A DNA stretch of 23,983 nt from JBEBBU01 sp041158225 (GTDB lineage: Bacteria > Pseudomonadota > Gammaproteobacteria > Methylococcales > Methylococcaceae): positions 1 to 23,983 of the forward strand of contig JBEBBU010000053.1 of assembly GCA_041158225.1 (NCBI GenBank), given 5' to 3'. This document shows positions 1 through 6,895 of this stretch, piece by piece. How positions within the stretch are numbered: the stretch's first letter is position 1; each line of letters starts with the position of its first letter. Made by a program: the position numbers and the translations under genes. The notes under the pieces are model-generated. The model saw nothing but the letters and a program-made list of their open reading frames with translations. It was not told the DNA's origin and ran no database searches.

Positions 1-23
1 CATGTCGGGTTATGGGTTATTAA
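1..23 (+). CDS. 3' tail of an upstream gene (partial)
   Basis: The first bases can be read as the last codons of a gene ending in a TAA stop at 21-23, giving a C-terminal tail of roughly CRVMGY. The stop lies 9 bases before the next start, a spacing typical of the operon that follows. In DprE2-containing operons the preceding gene is often a DprE1-like FAD-linked oxidase, and that is the natural guess here. Six residues cannot prove it, and the reading frame is chosen only because it ends just before the next gene. Confidence 0.3.
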
Positions 24-32
24 GGCAGCAGG

Positions 33-785
33 ATGGCAAAAAAATATCTGGTAATTGTCGGGGCCACATCTTTGATGGCGGAGCATTGTGCCAGACGCTG
101 GCTTGAGTTAGAGCCTTGCGATATGGTGCTTGTGGGGCGTCATGGAGACCGTCTTGAGGCTGTGGCTGCCGATCTGAGGGTGAGAAGTCCTGAGGCCTTG
201 ATCAGTACGGTTGTCCTTGAGGATTTTACTGATGCAAAGGCCATTGCCGGGCTTGCCGAAACACTGAGTCAGGTGCGCGTGCCAGACATGGTGCTGATTG
301 CCCACGGTCATTTGCCTGACCAGCAGCAGTGCCAGACTGATCCCGACGTCTGCCGTGCAACTATCATGATCAATGCGGTATCTCCCGTACTTTTTGCCGA
401 AGCATTTGCCGGTGTGATGCAGAAGGCCGGGCGGGGTACACTGGGGTTGATAGGATCGGTTGCGGGTGACAGGGGGCGTCGTTCGAATTATGTCTATGGT
501 GCATCCAAAGGCATGGTGGCGCGTTACGCTGAAGGGCTCCAGCATCGCTTTGCCCAGACAGATGTGCGTGTTGTCATGATCAAGCCTGGCCCTACCGATA
601 CTCCCATGGCATCAGATTTCAAGGCTAAGGGCATGAAGCTGGCGCCTGTTGATGAAGTGGCTGCCGTGATCGTCAATGGTATGAACCGTGGCGTTCGCAC
701 GATCTATGCACCGGGCCGCTGGCGCTACATCATGTGCATCATCCGTCATCTACCCTTTTTTGTGTTTGGTCGTCTGGATATCTGA
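33..785 (+). CDS. Short-chain dehydrogenase/reductase, DprE2-like
   Basis: A 250-residue SDR-family NAD(P)H-dependent oxidoreductase. The N-terminal nucleotide-binding turn is GATSLMAE (10-17), a short-glycine variant seen in DprE2-like ketoreductases rather than the classical GxxxGxG. The catalytic triad is visible as Ser142, Tyr155 and Lys159 (YGASK). The C-terminus after about residue 225 is hydrophobic and could dock on the membrane. DprE2 enzymes reduce the 2-keto intermediate of polyprenyl-phosphoryl-ribose to the arabinose epimer, working with the flavoenzyme DprE1. A similar role on a lipid-linked sugar is inferred from the variant motif and from the GtrA and GT-C-like neighbours. A reductase for another keto-sugar is possible. 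The start follows an AAGG at 22-25, and the next gene begins 12 bases after the stop. Confidence 0.8.
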   Translation: MAKKYLVIVGATSLMAEHCARRWLELEPCDMVLVGRHGDRLEAVAADLRVRSPEALISTVVLEDFTDAKAIAGLAETLSQVRVPDMVLIAHGHLPDQQQCQTDPDVCRATIMINAVSPVLFAEAFAGVMQKAGRGTLGLIGSVAGDRGRRSNYVYGASKGMVARYAEGLQHRFAQTDVRVVMIKPGPTDTPMASDFKAKGMKLAPVDEVAAVIVNGMNRGVRTIYAPGRWRYIMCIIRHLPFFVFGRLDI

Positions 786-797
786 GGGATTTTCGGG

Positions 798-2495
798 GTG
801 CTTTCTGTTGTTCCTGGCTTACGCCTGCTGCAGTTGCTGGCGTGCCTGTTTGTACTGGCGGATATGGCGGGCGGGATACGCTGGTATTCACCTGTTCCCT
901 TCTCGGATATGTGGGAGGGGTATATCGGTTTTTATGACCGTGTGCAGTGGGGGGGCTGGTCGGGCTGGCTTGCCTTTCATAATGAACACCGCATTTTCCT
1001 GGCCCGACTGTTGTTCTGGCTGGATCTCTCCTGTTTTCAGGGGAACCTGATTTTTCTTTACCTGGTCAATTATCTGTTGCTGGGTGCTATCAGCCTGGTC
1101 TTTTACCGTTATCTTGTATGGTGTGAGCCGCTGTCAGTAAGGCGTAAGGTACTGGCGACCGTCATGCTGTTGCCCCTGTTCTCCTGGGTACAGGCAGGCA
1201 ATCTGGTCTGGGCTTTCCAGAGTCAGTTTTTCATGGCACAACTGCTGCCCCTGTCTGCATTTTATCTTCTGGATCGGGCGCTTGCCTCTCACGATGACTC
1301 AGGAGGCAGGCTTTACATCATGGCCTGTCTGGCTGGCCTGATATCGCCACTTGCCATGGCTAACGGCGTGCTGGCATTGCCACTGATGCTGTTGCAGGTC
1401 TGTATCGCACAGGGCCGGCGCTCCTGGTGTTACCAGTTGCTGCTGCTGACGGTACTGGTCTGGGGACTTTATTTTCGTGGATATACCAGCCCGGAAGAGC
1501 ATGGCGGCGTGATCCATGCCTTGCTGACCCATCCTTTCACCCTGACGCTGCATGTGTTTTCCTATCTTGGTGGCCCTCTTTACCGGTTTGCGGGCGAGCA
1601 TGCGTGGAGCATCTGGCTGGCCAGATCAGTCGGGATGCTGGCCATCGTGCTTCTTGGCGTCGCATGCCTGCGCCGTCTTGCCGGCCAGAAGAAAAATCCT
1701 GTGAAGGATTGGGGACTGGTCATTTTTGGTATTTACATACTGGGTACCGCGGTTGCAACAGCAGGGGGGCGCATGAAACTTGGCGTTGATCCTGTCATGG
1801 TCAGTCGCTACACTACGCCAACACTGATGTTGTGGGTTGCCCTGCTTGTCTTGTACAGGCATGCCCTGCATGCGCTATGGCGCATGCCTTCTTTTTTTTG
1901 CGGAGGACTTCTCCGTGCAGTGGCCTGCTGCCTGCTGGTGGGCATGATTCATGTCCAGCTGAAAGCCCTGCGCTCTCATGCGGCTGAGCTGTATGAACGC
2001 AGGGTGAGTGCCATCGCACTCGCTTTAGGTATTGCGGATAGCAGCCAGATAGAGCAGGTTGGCCAGCCTGCCAGGCAAATCATGCGACTGGCAGCTCTGG
2101 CGGTGAGGCATGACTGGTCGGTTTTTGGTACTGAGATCCTGCGTGATTTATCCGTGAGGATCGGCGGTGCACCTGTGGTGACAGCTGAGCGTTCCCCCGT
2201 ATTATCCTGTGCCGTCGTCTGGTATTCCGGTGCATCCTATATGAGCGGTAACAGCAGCTACAGGCAGATCTATGGCCGCCTTGATGGTTCGGGTTCAGTT
2301 CAGGGTGACGAATGGGCTTATCTGCTGGATGAACGCAATATCCCGGTGGGCGTGCTATCCCTGATGAAGGAAAAAAAGGGAGGCTGGCACATGAAAGGCT
2401 ATCGTCTGGCTTTTCAGGATACCGCAGCCATGAAACTGTTTTATCCGCAAACGGGCGTCACTTGCCCTTTGCATGAAGAAAACCGAGAAGGTTGA
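798..2495 (+). CDS. Polytopic membrane protein, putative GT-C-type glycosyltransferase (copy 1)
   Basis: A 565-residue protein with a GTG start preceded by GAGGGA at 785-790. It has about ten to twelve hydrophobic segments up to residue ~395, followed by a soluble C-terminal part of ~170 residues. After the first membrane segment comes an acidic loop with PVPFSDMW (32-39, Asp37), then HNEHRI (61-66). Acidic residues in the first extracytoplasmic loop are the usual catalytic feature of GT-C enzymes, which use polyprenyl-phosphate sugars, so I infer a periplasmic glycosyltransferase. It is clearly a paralogue of 5151-6812: shared blocks include QSQF, LPL, MANGVLALPL and RYTTPTLM. Both copies carry two cysteines bracketing the C-terminal domain (here Cys471 and Cys556), a possible disulfide. 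I do not recognise a named family. An inert channel or flippase-type function is not excluded. Confidence 0.65.
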   Translation: MLSVVPGLRLLQLLACLFVLADMAGGIRWYSPVPFSDMWEGYIGFYDRVQWGGWSGWLAFHNEHRIFLARLLFWLDLSCFQGNLIFLYLVNYLLLGAISLVFYRYLVWCEPLSVRRKVLATVMLLPLFSWVQAGNLVWAFQSQFFMAQLLPLSAFYLLDRALASHDDSGGRLYIMACLAGLISPLAMANGVLALPLMLLQVCIAQGRRSWCYQLLLLTVLVWGLYFRGYTSPEEHGGVIHALLTHPFTLTLHVFSYLGGPLYRFAGEHAWSIWLARSVGMLAIVLLGVACLRRLAGQKKNPVKDWGLVIFGIYILGTAVATAGGRMKLGVDPVMVSRYTTPTLMLWVALLVLYRHALHALWRMPSFFCGGLLRAVACCLLVGMIHVQLKALRSHAAELYERRVSAIALALGIADSSQIEQVGQPARQIMRLAALAVRHDWSVFGTEILRDLSVRIGGAPVVTAERSPVLSCAVVWYSGASYMSGNSSYRQIYGRLDGSGSVQGDEWAYLLDERNIPVGVLSLMKEKKGGWHMKGYRLAFQDTAAMKLFYPQTGVTCPLHEENREG

Positions 2496-2501
2496 GAAAA
2501 C

Positions 2502-3440
2502 ATGAAGCATCAGAAAATCATACTGCCAGGTGGCGCCGGTCTTGTGGGACAGAATCTGGTGGCACACCTCAAGCGTTCTGGCTATCACCATCTGGTTGTG
2601 CTTGACAAGCACCGTGCCAATCTGGAAGTCCTGAAAAGGTTTCATCCCGATATTGTCATCGAATACGCCGATCTTGCTGATCCAGGCGACTGGGAGCGGC
2701 ATTTTGAAGGTGCGGGTAGCGTGGTCATGCTGCAGGCCCAGATCGGAGGTCCTCAGGAAGAACCCTTCATCCGCAACAACATTGATTCGACTGCGCGCAT
2801 TCTGGAACTGATCAGGCGTCACGCCATTCCCTATACCGTGCACATCAGTTCATCCGTCGTGGCGTCCGTGGCTGATGACTACTATACGCGCACCAAGAAG
2901 CAGCAGGAAACCATGGTCCTTGAAAGTGGTATTCCCTGTGTGGTGCTCAGGCCAACCCTGATGTTTGGCTGGTTTGATCGCAAGCATCTCGGCTGGCTGT
3001 CCAGATTTATGCAGAAAGTGCCGCTGTTCCCTATTCCTGGTGATGGCCGCTTCATGCGCCAGCCGCTTTATGTCGGTGATTTCTGCAGCATCATCATGAG
3101 CTGCCTCGAATCAAGGCGTTGCGGTGAGGTATTCAATATCACCGGCCTTGAAAAAATTGACTACATCGACATTATCCGTGCCATTAAAAAGGCAACGGGC
3201 GCGCATACCCTGCTCATGAATATTCCCTATCGCCTGTTCCATCTGCTGCTGGCTGTATGGGGACGCTTTGACCACGATCCTCCGTTTACGGTATCCCAGC
3301 TGGAAGCACTGGTTGCTGATGATGTGTTTGAGGTCATTGACTGGCCGGAAATCTTTGCAGTAGAAGCAACACCGTTGCCACAGGCCATGGAAGAAACCTT
3401 CAATGATCCCCTGTATGGCAAGGTTGTTCTGGAGTTCTAG
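2502..3440 (+). CDS. NAD(P)-dependent epimerase/dehydratase (extended SDR)
   Basis: A 312-residue protein of the sugar-nucleotide epimerase/dehydratase type. The Rossmann motif GGAGLVGQN is at residues 10-18, the SSS of the catalytic region at 116-118, and the YxxxK motif at Tyr128-Lys132. LRPTLMFG (about 148-155) is the usual substrate-loop stretch. Such enzymes epimerise, reduce or dehydrate nucleotide-linked or lipid-linked sugars in the cytoplasm. The exact substrate cannot be read. The ATG follows AGAAGG at 2486-2491 and starts 6 bases after the previous stop. The FAD enzyme begins 3 bases downstream, so the two may act one after the other on the same sugar. The C-terminal ~80 residues are less typical of the family and may define substrate choice. 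Confidence 0.82.
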   Translation: MKHQKIILPGGAGLVGQNLVAHLKRSGYHHLVVLDKHRANLEVLKRFHPDIVIEYADLADPGDWERHFEGAGSVVMLQAQIGGPQEEPFIRNNIDSTARILELIRRHAIPYTVHISSSVVASVADDYYTRTKKQQETMVLESGIPCVVLRPTLMFGWFDRKHLGWLSRFMQKVPLFPIPGDGRFMRQPLYVGDFCSIIMSCLESRRCGEVFNITGLEKIDYIDIIRAIKKATGAHTLLMNIPYRLFHLLLAVWGRFDHDPPFTVSQLEALVADDVFEVIDWPEIFAVEATPLPQAMEETFNDPLYGKVVLEF

Positions 3441-3443
3441 CCG

Positions 3444-4736
3444 GTGAGTGGACAACGTATTGCGGTGCTGGGTGCAGGTCCTATGGGGCTGGCGGTGGCC
3501 TATCAGCTTGCCAGGGATGGTCATCACCCTGTGGTATTTGAGGCTGATGATCGCGTGGGGGGCATGACAGCATCCTTCGATTTTTCCGGTCTGCAGATTG
3601 AGCGCTATTATCACTTCCACTGTATTTCAGATACAGCCTTTCTGCAGGTACTGGATGAACTCGGCCTCTCTGACCAGATGCGCTGGGTAGTGACGCGTAT
3701 GGGCTACTGGTATCAGTCCAGGCTGCAACCTTGGGGCAATCCGTTTGCGCTGTTGGGATTTCGTGGGTTAGGGCTGGTTGCCAAATTCCGTTATGGTCTG
3801 CATGCTTGGTGGTGTACCCGCAGAAATGACTGGAAACCGCTGGACGGGCTCGAGGCCAGCCAGTGGATACGGCAGGCTGTGGGTGAGGAAGCATGGCATG
3901 TGCTCTGGAAGCGTCTTTTCGAGTACAAGTTTTATGATCATGCCTACACGCTCTCTGCTGCATGGATATGGAGCCGCATCCGGCGTATTGGGCGCTCACG
4001 CTATGATCTTTTTCGTGAAAAGCTGGGTTATCTTGAAGGTGGTTCCGATACCCTGCTACATGCCATGAGCGCCTATATTCTGGCGCATGGTGGTGAAATT
4101 CGCCTGCAAAGCCCCGTGGAGCGTATCCTGCATGATCAGAAGGCAGTCAGCGGTATCCGGGTTGCCGGGCAGGATCTGCCATTTGACAGGGTGATCAGTA
4201 CCATTCCGCTGCCACTGCTGCCACGCATCATCCCGGATATGCCGGAGCCGATTGCCGCGCAGATACGGGCTATCGACAATATAGCCGTGGTCTGTGTCAT
4301 CGTGAAACTGAGACGTCAGCTGACGGAGAATTTCTGGCTGAACACGCACGATGCATCCATGGACATACCAGGTCTTGTCGAGTACAGCAATCTCAGGCCA
4401 CTGGGTGTGAGTGTGGTTTATGTCCCGTTTTACATGCCGGCCGAGCATCCCGCCTATGCCGATGATGACGCAGTATTCAAGGACAAGGTGCGACGTTATC
4501 TGCTGACCATCAATAGCAGTCTGGGGGATGATGACATTGTGGATATTCATGCCAGCCGCTACCGCTATGCCCAGCCCATCTGCACGCCTGGCTTTCTGGA
4601 TAAGCTTCCACCGGTGGCATGGCCGATTAAGGGTTTATGGGTGGCCGATACCTGCTACTACTACCCCGAAGATCGTGGCATCTCGGAAAGCATCGATTTT
4701 GGGCGACGCATGGCCCGGGATGCAGTCAGAGCATGA
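3444..4736 (+). CDS. FAD-dependent amine-oxidase-like oxidoreductase
   Basis: A 430-residue flavoprotein. The N-terminal dinucleotide-binding motif VLGAGPMGLAVAYQLA (8-23) ends in an acidic residue about 32-34 and is followed by RVGGMTASF, the pattern of the protoporphyrinogen-oxidase/amine-oxidase superfamily, which also resembles UDP-galactopyranose mutase. The C-terminal FAD-contact region GLWVADTCYYYPEDRGISESI (about 397-417) is intact. Such enzymes sit in many polysaccharide loci next to NAD-epimerases and GtrA proteins, where their reactions are mostly uncharacterised. A redox or ring-isomerising step on a sugar is inferred. The start is GTG, with GGAG at 3431-3434 inside the end of the preceding gene. 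The stop overlaps the GtrA start (ATGA). Confidence 0.78.
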   Translation: MSGQRIAVLGAGPMGLAVAYQLARDGHHPVVFEADDRVGGMTASFDFSGLQIERYYHFHCISDTAFLQVLDELGLSDQMRWVVTRMGYWYQSRLQPWGNPFALLGFRGLGLVAKFRYGLHAWWCTRRNDWKPLDGLEASQWIRQAVGEEAWHVLWKRLFEYKFYDHAYTLSAAWIWSRIRRIGRSRYDLFREKLGYLEGGSDTLLHAMSAYILAHGGEIRLQSPVERILHDQKAVSGIRVAGQDLPFDRVISTIPLPLLPRIIPDMPEPIAAQIRAIDNIAVVCVIVKLRRQLTENFWLNTHDASMDIPGLVEYSNLRPLGVSVVYVPFYMPAEHPAYADDDAVFKDKVRRYLLTINSSLGDDDIVDIHASRYRYAQPICTPGFLDKLPPVAWPIKGLWVADTCYYYPEDRGISESIDFGRRMARDAVRA

Positions 4737-5131
4737 GGTCTTTTTTCAGCAGACAGTTTTTACGGTTCCTGATTACGGGAGGTTTGGCCGCCGGTGTCAA
4801 TTTCGGATCACGTATTGTCTATAACCAGTGGCTGAGTTTCTCGGAAGCGGTAGTATTAGCCTATGTTACTGGCATGTTCACAGCGTTCGTGCTGGCGCGT
4901 CTGCTGGTTTTTGGTCGTGGTTCGCAGACGCTGAAGCGTTCAGCGCTGTATTTCATTCTGGTGAATGTCGTTGCTGTTGCCCAGACATGGGCCATCAGCA
5001 TGGGGCTTGCAGAATACGGTCTGCCTGCGCTTGGCATCAAGGAGTTCGTACCTGAAATTGCACACGCGACCGGGGTGGTCTTCCCCGTTTTTACCAGCTA
5101 CCTTGGACACAGGCGCTGGTCTTTCCGCTAG
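4733..5131 (+). CDS. GtrA-family membrane protein
   Basis: A small, 132-residue protein with four predicted membrane helices (about 10-30, 37-56, 70-92 and 105-125). The FLITGGLAAGVNFGSRIVY start (about 12-30) and the YLGHRRWSFR end are typical of the GtrA-like family (PF04138). GtrA proteins are thought to help move polyprenyl-phosphate-linked sugars across the inner membrane, so that GT-C enzymes can use them. The ATG at 4733 overlaps the previous stop by four bases (ATGA), which indicates translational coupling. It sits directly before the second GT-C-like protein, which fits a flipping-then-transfer arrangement. A longer in-frame start at 4637 was rejected because it would overlap the FAD enzyme by 100 bases. 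Confidence 0.85.
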   Translation: MRSFFSRQFLRFLITGGLAAGVNFGSRIVYNQWLSFSEAVVLAYVTGMFTAFVLARLLVFGRGSQTLKRSALYFILVNVVAVAQTWAISMGLAEYGLPALGIKEFVPEIAHATGVVFPVFTSYLGHRRWSFR

Positions 5132-5150
5132 ACCGGGAGAGATGTCCCGC

Positions 5151-6812
5151 ATGAAGCCTATCCGTCTCCAGCATGTCTGCATATTCCTGGTGCTGCTTTT
5201 TCCGGCCCTCGCCATCGTGGGTGCCTTCAGGCAGTACACACCTGTTCCCTGGATGGATATGTGGGACAGCTATATCGGTTTTTATCTGCAGTACCTGCGT
5301 GGCAATGGCAGCGCCTGGTGGGCGCAGCACAATGAGCATCGTATTGTCCTGGCACGGATCTTTTTCTGGATGGATCTGGCCTGGTTCAGCGGCGCTGGCT
5401 GGTTCCTGATTCTCGTCAACTATCTTCTGGTGCTGCTGACAGCCGTGGTCCTGCATGCCTTTATCAAGGCAGAAATGCAGTTTCACGCCTTTCTGCCGCT
5501 CAACCGGCTTTTATTGCTGACGGCCATGGTGGTGCTGGTTTTTTCCTGGGTCCAGCGCGACAACCTGACCTGGGGATTTCAGAGCCAGTTTATTCTTGCC
5601 CAGCTGCTACCCCTGACGGGATTCTATTGTCTGCAGCGCTCGCTCCAGACAGTGAGTTCGCGTCATTTCTGGTTTGCCATGGCTTGTGTCATGGGGGTGG
5701 CATCGCTGGGAACCATGGCCAACGGCGTACTGGCCCTGCCTTTGCTCCTGCTATATGCCCTTTGGGGCCGAATGGACGTCTGGCAAATTCTGCTGCTACT
5801 GCTGCTGACGGTTGCGGGTGATGGTTTTTATTTTCATGATTATGTCCGTCCTGAGTCGCACGGTGATACCGTGCAGACATTATTGACCCATCCGCTCGCT
5901 TTTCTCCAGTATGTGTTGCTCTATCTTGGCGCGCCGTTTTACCGGTTTTTCATGGGAGGGTATGCCGGGAAGGCCATGGCCTATCTGGCAGGCGTGACGC
6001 TGATGCTGGGTGCCATGCTGCTTACTCTCAGGCGTATGACAGCCAGTGGTCCTGAGCGGCAGGCTATTGGTCTCCACTGCTTTATTCTTTATGTCGGGGG
6101 AACGGCGGCAGCGACTGCCAGTGCCCGCCTGGTATTTGGTCTGGATTCCGCATTTTCCGGGCGCTATACCACGCCCACGCTCATGGCATGGGCTGCTTTT
6201 CTGATTCTGGCCCAGTCCGTCTGGATTCCCGGCCTTGTCAGCAGGTACAGGCGATGGACATTACCGGCCGCGCTGTTACTGCTCCTGATGCTTGTCTTTC
6301 AGTGCAAGGCGTTGCGAAATGTGGATGCGAGGCTGTTCGAACAGCGTGTTGCTGCGCTTGCTCTTGCATTGGACATTCCTGACGATGAGCAGGTCAGACA
6401 GGTCTATCCTGTACCTGATGCAGTGCGTCCAACCGCAAGGCGTGCCGCTGATCTCGCACTGTCCATCTTTGCCGCACCGGACATCAGCCAGGCCAGGCAG
6501 GTCATGGGGGCCACTATTGCCGCGGGCACTACCGAAAGGATATGCGAAGGCAGCACGTTGGTTCCCACGATGCTGCCGGGGAAGCAATGGATGCGCATCG
6601 AAGGTACCATCAGGCTGCCTGATGCCTCCTCAGAGGAGGCCGTGGTCATGCTGGATGCCACGGCCCATGCCGTAGCTTATGTCCTGCTGATGCCTGCTTC
6701 GCAGCATGGGGAGGGGCAATACTTCAAGGGTTACGCCAGACTGGTCGAGGGTCGCCATGCACTGCTGGTGTTGCAGGGCGGCCGGGCATTATGTCATCTC
6801 CAGATTAATTAA
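5151..6812 (+). CDS. Polytopic membrane protein, putative GT-C-type glycosyltransferase (copy 2)
   Basis: A 553-residue paralogue of the protein at 798-2495. The ATG at 5151 is chosen because it follows GGAGA at 5136-5140 and gives an N-terminus alignable with copy 1. An in-frame start at 4965 would overlap GtrA, and the ATG at 5142 is too close to the Shine-Dalgarno sequence. PVPWMDMW (31-38, Asp36) and HNEHRI (60-65) match the copy-1 signature. Further shared blocks are QSQF, MANGVLALPLLLLY and GRYTTPTLM. The membrane part ends near residue 395, and a periplasmic C-terminal domain follows, bracketed by Cys465 and Cys548. The inferred role is sugar transfer from a lipid carrier on the outer face of the inner membrane. 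Whether the copies add different residues or act together is unknown. It is the last gene of this operon, 83 bases before the amidotransferases. Confidence 0.65.
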   Translation: MKPIRLQHVCIFLVLLFPALAIVGAFRQYTPVPWMDMWDSYIGFYLQYLRGNGSAWWAQHNEHRIVLARIFFWMDLAWFSGAGWFLILVNYLLVLLTAVVLHAFIKAEMQFHAFLPLNRLLLLTAMVVLVFSWVQRDNLTWGFQSQFILAQLLPLTGFYCLQRSLQTVSSRHFWFAMACVMGVASLGTMANGVLALPLLLLYALWGRMDVWQILLLLLLTVAGDGFYFHDYVRPESHGDTVQTLLTHPLAFLQYVLLYLGAPFYRFFMGGYAGKAMAYLAGVTLMLGAMLLTLRRMTASGPERQAIGLHCFILYVGGTAAATASARLVFGLDSAFSGRYTTPTLMAWAAFLILAQSVWIPGLVSRYRRWTLPAALLLLLMLVFQCKALRNVDARLFEQRVAALALALDIPDDEQVRQVYPVPDAVRPTARRAADLALSIFAAPDISQARQVMGATIAAGTTERICEGSTLVPTMLPGKQWMRIEGTIRLPDASSEEAVVMLDATAHAVAYVLLMPASQHGEGQYFKGYARLVEGRHALLVLQGGRALCHLQIN

Positions 6813-6895
6813 ATGGTCCTTCTGGCATGTCAGCAGACAGTGGCGCCTATCTCTGGCATCATGCAACAAGTGATTAGCAGCAAGGAGCTGGATGG

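Noticed and set aside
8..20. A 13-base match with the end of the GT4 gene near 19404-19416 (GGTTATGGGTTAT)
   Set aside because: It is a short, isolated match in coding sequence with no extension on either side, likely chance.
4965..5150. N-terminal extension of the second GT-C-like protein
   Set aside because: It would overlap most of the GtrA coding end, and the paralogue has no matching extension. The ATG at 5151 has a Shine-Dalgarno sequence.
6813..6895. Possible promoter or terminator between the GT-C-like protein and the amidotransferases
   Set aside because: Only a short TCTGGCAT direct repeat and a 4-bp TGTC/GACA stem are seen; neither is convincing.
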